Positions 16,222 through 24,282 of a stretch of 27,637 nucleotides of DNA are shown here, piece after piece; position 1 is the stretch's first letter; every line of letters begins with the position of its first letter. A program made the position numbers and the translations under genes. The stretch is from NCBI GenBank assembly GCA_964426155.1, contig CAYROY010000075.1, forward strand, positions 1 through 27,637, read 5' to 3'. Under the pieces are notes generated by a model. It was given only the letters and a program-made list of their open reading frames with translations. It was not told the DNA's origin and ran no database searches. Source of the DNA: M55B120 sp964426155 (GTDB lineage: Bacteria; Actinomycetota; Humimicrobiia; Humimicrobiales; Humimicrobiaceae).

Positions 16222-16320
16222 TTTATACTTTATGCTGTATTAAAGAAATACCAGCAACCAGGATTGAGCTGTAATGGTTAAGGCATATAATAACCTGACC
16301 AGGCAGTAGGCATAGTATTT

Positions 16321-17334
16321 TTAAGATTTAGTTTTTTCTGTAAAAAAATCATATATTATATTAATTAATCTATCTTTTTTTAATATATTGCTTGAGTGCA
16401 TAAAACCTGACCAGATTATTTCAGGTTTTCCCAATTCCTTCCATAAATATCTAATTGATTTTCTGGAAAAGTAAAAGTCAAGCCTGCAATTTATCATTAT
16501 CACCTTATTTGTATTTATCATATGGGCATAAGCCATCGGATCACAGAGAAAACATGACTTTGGGGTGACTTTTTTTAGCTCTTTTAGATTTTCAAGGCCG
16601 AATGAAAGCTCGCTTTTATTAACTTTCTTTATCTCTTCTAAAAAAAGCGGGAACTGGCTGTAGGCTTTTCTGCATACACTTCTTCTATCTGAATTTTCTT
16701 CACCGACACAGTTTCCTTTCAGAACAAATCTCAATATGCCCTTCCAGTGTATCTCTTCCCAGTTACCTCCGCAAATCAGTAGTGAACCCTTACTTATCCG
16801 GTCATCAAATGCCATTGCTATTGTTGAAACCATGCAACCAAGGCTGGTGCCGCAAATATATATTCCGCTATGCATATATATTTTTTCTAGTATATCGATT
16901 AGCTTTCTTATATCTACAACTGCCTGGTGGAAAAATTTAAGTGTCTGCAAATCATCGAAAGTTATAAGCCTATCTCCGCTGATCTCTCCTGGCGGGGTCC
17001 TTTCAAGATGATAGGGCAGACTTATAATAGCACAGGACATACCTTTTTTTATGATCGAATCTGAAAAATGATAATACCTCTGCATTTTTTCGTTTCTTGA
17101 AGCGAAACCGTGTATGAGTATGACTATCCCCTCAATATTGTTACTTTTTATACCGGATTGTGAAATAATTTCTTTGCCTCTTAATTCTACATGTACAAGA
17201 TCATTTTGTTTGATTCCGGTATGATAAGGAGAGCTAAAAGTAAGGTAGTATTTTATAATATTTTCTTCTCTGAAAGGACCGCTGAGGTCATAATTATAAT
17301 TTTCATCCTGGTCTATATGATTATAAAGTCTCAT
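16321..17334 (-). CDS. Alpha/beta-hydrolase-fold protein
   Basis: This 337-residue soluble protein has the alpha/beta hydrolase pattern. The oxyanion region is LIHGFASR (HG at 75-76), the nucleophile elbow is GTSLGC with S164, a likely acid is the Asp in NCRLDFYFS, and the catalytic His is in GFMHSS. The triad therefore looks complete. The N-terminal 65 residues and the cysteine-rich cap (NCVGEENSDRRSVCRK, KSCFLCDPM) are not typical of a named esterase. Substrate could be an ester, thioester or amide; I cannot say. There is no clear ribosome binding site before the ATG. It is transcribed alone, between DegV (convergent) and YtxH (divergent). Confidence 0.8.
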   Translation of the reverse strand: MRLYNHIDQDENYNYDLSGPFREENIIKYYLTFSSPYHTGIKQNDLVHVELRGKEIISQSGIKSNNIEGIVILIHGFASRNEKMQRYYHFSDSIIKKGMSCAIISLPYHLERTPPGEISGDRLITFDDLQTLKFFHQAVVDIRKLIDILEKIYMHSGIYICGTSLGCMVSTIAMAFDDRISKGSLLICGGNWEEIHWKGILRFVLKGNCVGEENSDRRSVCRKAYSQFPLFLEEIKKVNKSELSFGLENLKELKKVTPKSCFLCDPMAYAHMINTNKVIMINCRLDFYFSRKSIRYLWKELGKPEIIWSGFMHSSNILKKDRLINIIYDFFTEKTKS

Positions 17335-17488
17335 ATTTAATATTAAAATAAATTTACAAATAAGAGATCGATATAAAATTTTAAGAATTATACCATAAAT
17401 TGAAGTTAAAAAACCATGAATCTACAAATAAGCCAAAAAATACGGATATTTATATTTTTAATAATTATAAAACTTGATTTCAAATTCT

Positions 17489-17517
17489 TTGAAACAATTT
17501 GTATAATATAGTATATA
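17489..17517 (+). promoter_or_regulatory. Predicted promoter of the YtxH gene
   Basis: TTGAAA (17489-17494) is followed after 17 bases by TATATA (17512-17517), with the start codon 47 bases on. A TATAAT at 17502-17507 inside the spacer is an alternative -10 box but has no good -35 partner. Confidence 0.6.
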
Positions 17518-17563
17518 AGTTATATTTTACTGTTTATTTTTTATAAAGTATGGAGGATCAGAT

Positions 17564-17878
17564 ATGCAGGAAAATGATTCAGGTACAATTAAAGGCTTAT
17601 TTATCGGATTGAGTCTGGGTTTTATTGCGGGTGCTGTAACTGCAATGTTTCTAACCACCAAGACAGGAGCAGAGCTAAGATCAGATATAAGGAAAATAGC
17701 ACTGGATATAAAAGGAAAGGTAGAAGAAAAGGCAGGCAAAGTAAAGAACATCAGCAGGGATAAGTATAACGATATAGTAGATAATGTTATTGATAACTAT
17801 AATAAGGTAAAAGATTTTACAGAAAAAGAAATAGAGCTGATAAGGAAGATAATAACAGAGAAAAAAGAGACAGCATAA
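17564..17878 (+). CDS. YtxH-domain small membrane-anchored protein
   Basis: This 104-residue protein has one hydrophobic segment (about residues 9-31, KGLFIGLSLGFIAGAVTAMFL) followed by TTKTGAELRSDIRK. That is the YtxH/Gsx-type signature of a helix ending in a P/T-K-x-G-x-E-L-R motif. The rest is a charged amphipathic helix rich in Lys, Glu and Asp, probably coiled coil. YtxH proteins are small, often stress-induced in Firmicutes, and of unknown biochemical role. GGAGG lies nine bases before the ATG. The gene has its own promoter and a strong terminator, so it is a single-gene unit. Confidence 0.85.
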   Translation: MQENDSGTIKGLFIGLSLGFIAGAVTAMFLTTKTGAELRSDIRKIALDIKGKVEEKAGKVKNISRDKYNDIVDNVIDNYNKVKDFTEKEIELIRKIITEKKETA

Positions 17879-17895
17879 AAATAAAAATCTGTATC

Positions 17896-17951
17896 ATAGC
17901 TTCGGAATATTATTTTTATTTATTATAGATGATATTTTGAAGCTATTTTTT
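17896..17951 (+). terminator. Strong rho-independent terminator after YtxH
   Basis: A 15-base-pair RNA stem can form between 17896-17910 (ATAGCTTCGGAATAT) and 17932-17946 (ATATTTTGAAGCTAT), with two G-U wobble pairs and a 21-base loop. TTTTT follows at 17947-17951. It starts 17 bases past the ytxH stop codon. Confidence 0.85.
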
Positions 17952-18015
17952 ATATTGATAATTATATATCTTGATAATATTATTATAATAATTAATTAAT
18001 CAATTCCCGCTTATA

Positions 18016-19749
18016 ATGAAAGTAACAAACATAACCTGGCGAATAGGAGGGCAAGCAGGTTGCGGTATTGATGATGCCGGGAAGATTTTTTCAAGGATGT
18101 TTTCAAGGAAAGGATATTCTGTTATAGATAATATCGAGTATCCTTCTCTTGTAAGGGGGGGTCACAGCACATATATTTCCCGTTTAAATTCAGGAGAAAT
18201 TTTTTCTTTAAACAGGGAAATCAATATACTTGCTGCTCTTGATCAAAGAACGGTAGAATTGCACCAGGATGAGGTCATATTTTCAGGTTATGTCCTTTAT
18301 GATGGTGACAGATATAGGTTGAAAGAGAATTTAAATATCAGAAAAGATATAAATTATATATCTGTTCCATTTCAAAGAATAGCTGCGGAGCAGGGTCTTT
18401 TAAATATAATGATAGGTAATATCGTCCTTGGTTCTTCACTGGCTCTGATCAATTATGATCTTGCGAGCGCTGTTGATACAATTAAGGATATTTTAAATAA
18501 CAGGGAACGTAAAAAAATAGAGGCGAGTTCGAGAGCGCTTGAATTAGGGTATAAGTATATTAAAGATAAACTCAAGATAAAAGCATACGAGCTTGAGATA
18601 GTCAAACCAGATGCCAAACTTCTTGTAACCGGTAACGATGCAGTATTCCTGGCAGGTGTGAGATCTGGATGTAAGTTTTATGCTGAATGTCCGGCACCTC
18701 AGTCTTGTTCGATATATGATTTATTTGCAGCAGCAGAGGATCATTTTAACATTGTGACCAGGAATGCGGAGGATGAGATAGAAGCCATGAATATAGCGAT
18801 TGGTGCTTCTTTTGCAGGGGTCAGGACAATGGTAAGCACTTCAGGTGCAGGCTTTTCTCTTATAAGTGAAGGTCTTGGGTGTGCTGCTATTACAGAGATT
18901 CCTGTTGTGATCATACTACAACAGAGGCCTGCTCCTGCTGCAGGTCTGCCAACCTGGACAGAACAGGGTGACATGCTTTTCTCATTATATGGATCAAATG
19001 GTGAATTTCCCAGAGTTATAATCGCCCCGGGTGATCCCGAAGAATGCTTTTATCTTACAGGCAGGGCTTTAAGCATAGCCGAGAAGTATCAGATACCAGT
19101 AATAATAGTACTTGATAAGTATTTATCAGAGGGTCATTTTACTTTCACAAAATTTGATATTAAAAAAATAAAAGCTGACAGAGATAACATTTACCTGAGT
19201 GAAAGGGACATACCCGGAGATTATCTTAGATATAATGATACCAGTAGCGGAGTTTCACCACGCCCTATCGTGGGTCTGAAAAAAGGCATTTATATCGCCA
19301 ATAGCGAAGAGCATGACAGGTATGGCTTTTCCGAAGAAGACGCCCATAATAGAAAGAGGATGGAAGATAAGAGGTTCAGGAAGGTGAAAGGATTGCTGGA
19401 TGAGATCCAGCCTCCCAAAAAATATGGTCCCGTAACTGCGGATCTGACGATATGGAGCTGGGGATCCAGCAAGGGTCCGATACTTGAGGCAATTAAAATC
19501 CTTAACCGTGAAGAGAAAAAAGTAAACTTTATCCATTTTACGTATCTCTATCCATTCGATTTTGAAATCATAGAAAAATATATCAATGAGAGCAGCAAAC
19601 ATGTAGTAGTGGAAAATAACAAAACTGCACAATTATCGAAATTGATCGCGCTCTATACCGGATATAGAATAGGCAATAAGATATTAAAATACAGCGGAAG
19701 ACAATTTCTTCCCGAGGAGATTGTAGAAAGTATAGAAAAAATTGAGTAG
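18016..19749 (+). CDS. 2-oxoacid:acceptor (ferredoxin) oxidoreductase, fused gamma-alpha subunit
   Basis: This 577-residue subunit fuses a POR gamma domain (about 1-190) to the alpha pyrimidine-binding domain (about 200-400) and its C-terminal domain II. The gamma part shows GGQAGCGIDDAGKIF and EYPSLVRGGHSTYISR. The alpha part shows NAEDEIEAMNIAIGASFAGVR, STSGAGFSLISEGLG and QQRPAPAAGLPTWTEQGDM. With the beta subunit 25 bases downstream it should oxidise a 2-oxoacid with CoA to an acyl-CoA and reduce ferredoxin, or run in reverse. The usual YPITP substrate motif is replaced by CPAPQSC (near 220-227), so the substrate may differ from pyruvate or 2-oxoglutarate. No ferredoxin-like delta subunit is present. 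The ATG lacks a clear Shine-Dalgarno. Confidence 0.9.
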   Translation: MKVTNITWRIGGQAGCGIDDAGKIFSRMFSRKGYSVIDNIEYPSLVRGGHSTYISRLNSGEIFSLNREINILAALDQRTVELHQDEVIFSGYVLYDGDRYRLKENLNIRKDINYISVPFQRIAAEQGLLNIMIGNIVLGSSLALINYDLASAVDTIKDILNNRERKKIEASSRALELGYKYIKDKLKIKAYELEIVKPDAKLLVTGNDAVFLAGVRSGCKFYAECPAPQSCSIYDLFAAAEDHFNIVTRNAEDEIEAMNIAIGASFAGVRTMVSTSGAGFSLISEGLGCAAITEIPVVIILQQRPAPAAGLPTWTEQGDMLFSLYGSNGEFPRVIIAPGDPEECFYLTGRALSIAEKYQIPVIIVLDKYLSEGHFTFTKFDIKKIKADRDNIYLSERDIPGDYLRYNDTSSGVSPRPIVGLKKGIYIANSEEHDRYGFSEEDAHNRKRMEDKRFRKVKGLLDEIQPPKKYGPVTADLTIWSWGSSKGPILEAIKILNREEKKVNFIHFTYLYPFDFEIIEKYINESSKHVVVENNKTAQLSKLIALYTGYRIGNKILKYSGRQFLPEEIVESIEKIE

Positions 19750-19774
19750 AAAGAATTTTTGAGACCAGGATAAA

Positions 19775-20647
19775 ATGAGAGAAGATTACAAACTTAAAAC
19801 ATCAGATTTTAAAACTGAAAGATGGCCTACCTGGTGCAAGGGTTGTGGTAATTATTCAATCCTCGACGCCCTTAAAAAAGTTTTTGTACAGCTTGAATTG
19901 CTGCCCCATCAGATAATAATGGTATACGGAACCGGATGTTCTGGAAATGGTGTTAATTTTTTAAGAACCTACGGTTTTCACTGCATGCATGGAAGAGCTA
20001 TTCCCATAGCTGCGGGTGCGGGCCTGGCTGCCCATAAGATGACTGTAATTGCTATAGGCGGTGATGGAGATATCATGGGTACAGGCGGTAATCATTTTAT
20101 TCATGCCTGCAGAAGAAACATAAATATTACCTGTATCCTTGTTGATAACCATGTATATGGACTTGCAGGAGGGAAAGTATCTCCAACGGGCGGAAATATT
20201 TTTAAAGCAGGATCTGCAACCGGGGTAATTTCAGTACATCCAGTAAATCCTGTTTCGCTTGCCATTGCGTCAGGAGCGACTTTTATAGCAAGAGGTTTTT
20301 CCGGTGATCCCTTACAACTCAGGGAAATACTAAAAAAGGCTATAAGACACAGAGGATTTTCTCTTATAGATGTTATTGCGCCATGCATTATCTACAACAG
20401 TGTTGATATATATAAATATTACAGAAGAAAAATATACAGACTGGCGGAAATAAAGGACTACGACATTAGCAAAAAGGGTGAGGCCTTTGAAAAATCTCTG
20501 GAAAATGACAGGATCCCTACGGGGATATTTTATAAAGTTGATGAACCTGTATATGAAGACTCGCTCAAACAGATAGATAGAAAACCTCTTATTGACCATA
20601 TAATAAGTGATATAGACATTAATAAGCTGATTAACAGTTATTACTGA
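19775..20647 (+). CDS. 2-oxoacid:acceptor (ferredoxin) oxidoreductase, beta subunit (TPP-binding)
   Basis: This 290-residue subunit binds thiamine diphosphate and a 4Fe-4S cluster. WCKGCG near residue 20 gives two cluster cysteines; GTGCSGNG and a further Cys are the expected others. The TPP site is GGDGD (95-99), then GGNHFIHACRRNINITCILVDNHVYGLAGG. The C-terminal RIPTGIFYKVDEPVYEDSL is typical of the KorB branch. It follows the gamma-alpha gene by 25 bases with AGGA upstream and must form a complex with it. The metal site and cofactor motifs look intact, in contrast to the changed motif in the partner. Which oxoacid is used is unknown; electrons should go to ferredoxin. Confidence 0.93.
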   Translation: MREDYKLKTSDFKTERWPTWCKGCGNYSILDALKKVFVQLELLPHQIIMVYGTGCSGNGVNFLRTYGFHCMHGRAIPIAAGAGLAAHKMTVIAIGGDGDIMGTGGNHFIHACRRNINITCILVDNHVYGLAGGKVSPTGGNIFKAGSATGVISVHPVNPVSLAIASGATFIARGFSGDPLQLREILKKAIRHRGFSLIDVIAPCIIYNSVDIYKYYRRKIYRLAEIKDYDISKKGEAFEKSLENDRIPTGIFYKVDEPVYEDSLKQIDRKPLIDHIISDIDINKLINSYY

Positions 20648-20718
20648 TTTATATCTTTTCAGTAAGGACTTTTCATTATATATTTGCTTATTTTTTTAAA
20701 AAATAATAGATTATACTG

Positions 20719-20744
20719 GATTTCTGGTAAATGTAATAGAAATC
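20719..20744. repeat. Inverted repeat upstream of the iron-sulfur flavoprotein gene
   Basis: GATTTCT (20719-20725) and AGAAATC (20738-20744) form a perfect 7-base inverted repeat with a 12-base spacer, 16 bases before the start codon of the next gene. It could be an operator or a leader hairpin. In AT-rich DNA it could also be chance. Confidence 0.35.
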
Positions 20745-20760
20745 TAGTTATTAATTTTTT

Positions 20761-21396
20761 ATGTCAGGACATATTATAACGGGAAAGGATAAACCATATA
20801 TTGTAGCTGCTATTTATGGGAGCCCCCGAAGGAGAGGCAATACAGCAATGCTCATGGACAGTTTTTTGGAGGGAGCAAGATATGGATATAGTACTACAGG
20901 GAGAGATCTTGATATAAAAGAGATAATAGCTTCAGAACTCGATTTATCTCCCTGCAGGGGATGTGGCGTTTGTTCCAGGACGGGAGAATGCATAATAGGA
21001 GATGATATGCAGGATATATACAGGGTTCTTACAGATGCAGATTTTATTGCTGTGGCATCTCCAGTATTTTTTACCACTGTCTCGGGATACCTTAAGGCAA
21101 TTATAGACAGGTGTCAGAGATTCTGGTCTCTTAAATATGAGCATAAAAAAAATATCATAAAAAAGAAAAGGAGCGGCATATTTATCAGCGTCGCGGGTTC
21201 TGAACGAGAATCAATATTTGATTGTCCAAAAAAAGTAATAAGATCTTTTTTTGATGTTCTGTTTGTGGACTATGTAAGAGATTTTCTTTATGGAAAGACT
21301 GACCGTATAGGAGAAATATTAAAGAATGGCACCGCTGTCGAAGAAGTTTATGATTTCGGTAAAAAAATTGGTATGAATGATATGGAGAAAGAATGA
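20761..21396 (+). CDS. Iron-sulfur flavoprotein (Isf-like, NADPH-dependent FMN reductase fold)
   Basis: This 211-residue protein has a flavodoxin-like fold. The FMN phosphate loop is GSPRRRGNT (about 20-28), and SPVFFTTVSGYLKAIIDR is the second flavin loop. The compact motif C65-x2-C68-x2-C71-x5-C77 matches the 4Fe-4S site of archaeal Isf proteins. Such proteins take electrons from ferredoxin and can reduce oxygen, peroxide or other acceptors. The gene has no Shine-Dalgarno; later Met codons would cut the FMN loop, so this ATG is kept. Its stop overlaps the start of the thioredoxin-like gene (ATGA), a tight coupling that suggests a shared role. An oxidative-stress or thiol-reduction function is inference. 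Confidence 0.87.
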   Translation: MSGHIITGKDKPYIVAAIYGSPRRRGNTAMLMDSFLEGARYGYSTTGRDLDIKEIIASELDLSPCRGCGVCSRTGECIIGDDMQDIYRVLTDADFIAVASPVFFTTVSGYLKAIIDRCQRFWSLKYEHKKNIIKKKRSGIFISVAGSERESIFDCPKKVIRSFFDVLFVDYVRDFLYGKTDRIGEILKNGTAVEEVYDFGKKIGMNDMEKE

Positions 21397-21923
21397 AATT
21401 TAAAAGGATATTACTATCAATAGGGATTTTAGCAATAGTTTTTCTGCTTTTTGTTGTTTTTGGGTGCAGCAGTAATGATGTTGGTGAAAATGTTGATCGC
21501 GATGATGTAACAGAAGTAGAAGATTATGAGAATAATTTTGAATTGAAAGACCTTGACGGCAAGAGTATCTCAGTTTCAGATTTTGCAGATAAGGTGGTCT
21601 TACTTAATTTTTGGGCAACATGGTGCCCTCCCTGTAAGAAGGAAATCCCGGACTTCATAGAAGTCTATTCTGAATATAGGGACAGAGGCGTAGTTTTTAT
21701 AGGGATATCAAATGAAGATACCGGAACACTAAGGAGTTTTGCAGAAGATTTTGGTATAAATTACCACATACTGGTTGATAATAAAAATATAACAGGGCAG
21801 TGGGGAATAAGAGCAATTCCTACAACATTCATTCTCAATGGTGATGGAAGAATAATTTTTGAAAACGTCGGTATGATGTCAGGGGATCAGCTTATTATCG
21901 CATTGGAAGAGGCTCTGCGTTGA
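21393..21923 (+). CDS. TlpA/ResA-like thiol-disulfide protein, putative lipoprotein
   Basis: This 176-residue protein has a lysine-rich start, a hydrophobic segment and a probable lipobox VFGC, with C25 as the lipid-bearing residue. An acidic linker follows, then a thioredoxin fold of the AhpC/TSA-Redoxin type. The active site is W77-C78-P-P-C81 in NFWATWCPPCKKEIPDF, and AIPTTFIL supplies the cis-proline. It should reduce disulfides outside the membrane, as in cytochrome c maturation or general thiol repair. It overlaps the flavoprotein gene by four bases and is 44 bases before ccdA, which would supply its electrons. Lgt, which would lipidate it, is the next gene but one. No cytochrome c maturation genes are seen. 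Confidence 0.92.
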   Translation: MKFKRILLSIGILAIVFLLFVVFGCSSNDVGENVDRDDVTEVEDYENNFELKDLDGKSISVSDFADKVVLLNFWATWCPPCKKEIPDFIEVYSEYRDRGVVFIGISNEDTGTLRSFAEDFGINYHILVDNKNITGQWGIRAIPTTFILNGDGRIIFENVGMMSGDQLIIALEEALR

Positions 21924-21967
21924 CAGAATTTAAGATTTTATAGATAAATTTTAAAGAGGTTATTTAT

Positions 21968-22702
21968 ATGCTGGAAATCGGGTTACTTTCATCTTTTATA
22001 GCGGGGCTGCTAGCTTTTGTTTCGCCCTGCGTACTTCCTCTGGTCCCGGTTTATATAGGTATTATGTCAAAGAGAGCAATTAGCAGTGATGAAAATATAA
22101 AAGTCCCCGGCAAGCCTTATCTTTTTTTTAATAGCCTGTTATTTGTTGCAGGTTTTACTCTTGTGTTCATGTTGCTTGGTTCAACTGCCACTATTCTTGG
22201 TCAGGCCTTGAAAAATTATTCAGCGATAATTAGCCGGGTGGGAGGAGTTGTGCTTATTATTTTCGGTCTTCATTATATGGGAGTTTTCAGGATAAGGTTT
22301 TTAAACCTTGAAAAGAGGTTTAATATGCCAGCTAAAATTGGATCCGGTTACGCAGGTTCTTTCATTTTTGGAGTGATTTTTTCATTTGGATGGGTCCCAT
22401 GTGTAGGTATTATCCTTTCAGGCATATTGCTTATGGCAAGCAGGCTCGAAACCCTGCTTCAGGGGATACTTCTTCTGAGTTTATTTTCAGCTGGTCTGGG
22501 CCTACCTTTCATACTTGCGAGTATATTTATAAGCTTTTTTTCAGGTGTTCTTAAGAAACTTAACAGGTATTTAAATATTGTTTCAATAATCTCTGGATTA
22601 TTTATCATTGCCCTTGGAATAGTATTTGTAACTGATTCAATGATGAAGATAACCGGCCTGATATCCAGGTATATTCCTATTCTTGATAGATTAAATTTTT
22701 AA
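21968..22702 (+). CDS. ccdA: CcdA/DsbD-family thiol electron-transfer membrane protein
   Basis: This 244-residue protein with six predicted membrane helices carries electrons from cytoplasmic thioredoxin across the membrane. The two conserved cysteines are in FVSPCVLPLVP (helix 1) and FGWVPCVGIILSG (helix 4), the DsbD-beta/CcdA pattern. The probable acceptor is the TlpA-like protein just upstream. AGAGG precedes the ATG. It has the typical CcdA length and no periplasmic thioredoxin domain, which the neighbour supplies instead. The window shows no thioredoxin or thioredoxin reductase. Confidence 0.93.
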   Translation: MLEIGLLSSFIAGLLAFVSPCVLPLVPVYIGIMSKRAISSDENIKVPGKPYLFFNSLLFVAGFTLVFMLLGSTATILGQALKNYSAIISRVGGVVLIIFGLHYMGVFRIRFLNLEKRFNMPAKIGSGYAGSFIFGVIFSFGWVPCVGIILSGILLMASRLETLLQGILLLSLFSAGLGLPFILASIFISFFSGVLKKLNRYLNIVSIISGLFIIALGIVFVTDSMMKITGLISRYIPILDRLNF

Positions 22703-22785
22703 ATAAATATTTATTCTAATTTATGATAAAATTTCAATATTTGACAGATGATAATAAATATTAAAAAGATATTCGAGGAGGAATC

Positions 22786-23601
22786 TTGAACGTCGATCCA
22801 ATAGCTTTTACAGTATTTAATCTAGAGGTCAGATGGTACGGAATAATAACTGCTGCTGCACTTGTGGTGGGGTTTACAGTAGCTTATTTTATTGCCAGAT
22901 ACCGTACTAAGAAAGAGGATGAAATACTTAATTTTGCCCCTTTTGCAATAATATTTGCGATACTGGGTGCAAGACTTTTACATGTTTTTGTCAATTGGTC
23001 ATATTACAGTGAAAATCCACTTTATGTCTTTGCATTCCGCAGAGGCGGACTTGCAATCCAGGGTGCTATGCTTGGAGGTATACTGGCCTTACTTGTTTTC
23101 TGCAGGGTAAGGAAACTTGATTTCTGGCTCTGGGCAGACATTGCGGCTCCCGGGCTTTTATTGGGTCAGGCCATAGGAAGATGGGGCAATTTTTTTAATC
23201 AGGAGGCTTTTGGAAGGCCTACCGACCTCCCCTGGGCTATATATATAAAACCTGAAAACAGGCCTTTTAATTATGCAAGTTACGAATACTTTCACCCAAC
23301 TTTTCTTTATGAATCTATAGCTAATCTTGCATTATTCATTCTTCTTGTTATAATGCACCGCTTTTACAAAAATAGACCGGATAGACTTCCATATGGCATC
23401 ATTCTTGCAATGTATCTGGGGATATATGCAGTTTACAGGACTCTGATAGAAGCATACAGGATAGATAGCGCCTATTTTGGTCCTGTTAAAGTGGTATATA
23501 TAATAGATTTCTTTACAGTTGTTGCAGCATTGGTTATTGTAAATTATGTTATGCGCAAGTTCAGGGAGAAAAAAATAAGGGAGCTCAATTCTGATAAATA
23601 G
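22786..23601 (+). CDS. lgt: Prolipoprotein diacylglyceryl transferase
   Basis: This 271-residue membrane enzyme moves a diacylglyceryl group from phosphatidylglycerol to the lipobox cysteine of prolipoproteins. The signature GRWGNFFNQEAFGRP starts at residue 131, preceded by RRGGLAIQGAMLGG and followed by HPTFLYES. Seven hydrophobic segments fit the family. The start is TTG, backed by a very strong GAGGAGG four to five bases away; the N-terminus LNVDPIAFTVFNLEVRWYGI is typical. It lies 83 bases after ccdA and near two predicted lipoproteins (the TlpA-like protein and the efflux adaptor). TTGACA at 22741-22746 may be its -35 box, without a good -10. Confidence 0.97.
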   Translation: MNVDPIAFTVFNLEVRWYGIITAAALVVGFTVAYFIARYRTKKEDEILNFAPFAIIFAILGARLLHVFVNWSYYSENPLYVFAFRRGGLAIQGAMLGGILALLVFCRVRKLDFWLWADIAAPGLLLGQAIGRWGNFFNQEAFGRPTDLPWAIYIKPENRPFNYASYEYFHPTFLYESIANLALFILLVIMHRFYKNRPDRLPYGIILAMYLGIYAVYRTLIEAYRIDSAYFGPVKVVYIIDFFTVVAALVIVNYVMRKFREKKIRELNSDK

Positions 23602-23632
23602 TTTTAAAACATATTGATCTTTAAATAGAATA

Positions 23633-24199
23633 TTACTTTATATCAGGATTTCTTATACTGTATTTACAACCGCAATAATTCTGTCGGTAGAAGGCATATT
23701 CATACGAAAGTTCTGTTGTCTTTTTAAAGCCGTCTTTTTTTTTAAGGTCTGAGACAAAAAAGTCAATGCCTGATCTCTTTGCTATAAGGGTTCCAACCTC
23801 GTTTATGACCCTGCTGTTTTTATGAGGACTGATAGAAAGAGTGGTAGCAAATATGTCAAATCCGCCTTTTTTGGCGGACATGGCTGTTTCTTTTAGGCGA
23901 AGGTAAAAACATATTCTGCATCTTTTCCCTCCTTCTGGTTCGCCTGCAAGATGTTTTGTTTTCTCAAACCATTTATTGTCCTCATATTTTCCTATTAAAA
24001 GGGGAATGTTTGATAACTGTGCAAGTTTTTGAACGTCTTTGAGTCTTTTATAATATTCTTTTTCAGGATATATGTTGGGATTATAATAGAAGAATGTTAT
24101 ATCAAAATCATTTCCAAGAAGCAGAACAGGATAAGCTGCACAGTTTGCGCAGCATAAATGCAGGAGCATCCTGGGTTTTAAAGTTGAATATTTTGGCAA
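23633..24199 (-). CDS. queH: Epoxyqueuosine reductase QueH
   Basis: This 188-residue protein is QueH, which performs the last step of queuosine synthesis by reducing epoxyqueuosine in tRNA to queuosine, replacing QueG. All hallmark cysteines are present: C16-C17 and C20 in HLCCANC, C94-C97 in GKRCRICF, and C176-C178 in YCGC. EPEGGKRC, TTLSISPHKN and FYRQNYCGC match the family. QueH binds a 4Fe-4S cluster and a second metal. The start is TTG with AGGT just upstream; an ATG ten codons later would keep the core but lacks a ribosome binding site. No other queuosine gene is near. It is divergent from hisD and convergent with lgt. Confidence 0.93.
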   Translation of the reverse strand: MPKYSTLKPRMLLHLCCANCAAYPVLLLGNDFDITFFYYNPNIYPEKEYYKRLKDVQKLAQLSNIPLLIGKYEDNKWFEKTKHLAGEPEGGKRCRICFYLRLKETAMSAKKGGFDIFATTLSISPHKNSRVINEVGTLIAKRSGIDFFVSDLKKKDGFKKTTELSYEYAFYRQNYCGCKYSIRNPDIK

Positions 24200-24282
24200 T
24201 TTACCTATAATATTAAATTTATCTTTTGTTATTTTAAAATATAATAATAGAAACTCTTGAAAGTATCAAAACAATTAGACAT

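Noticed and set aside
16276..16295. GGTTA/TAACC stem between DegV and the hydrolase, briefly considered as a tRNA or terminator
   Set aside because: There is no U tract and no tRNA T-loop or acceptor pattern.
22702..22716. Palindrome AATAAATATTTATT after ccdA
   Set aside because: It is made only of A and T and has no loop, so it is unlikely to form a stable terminator.
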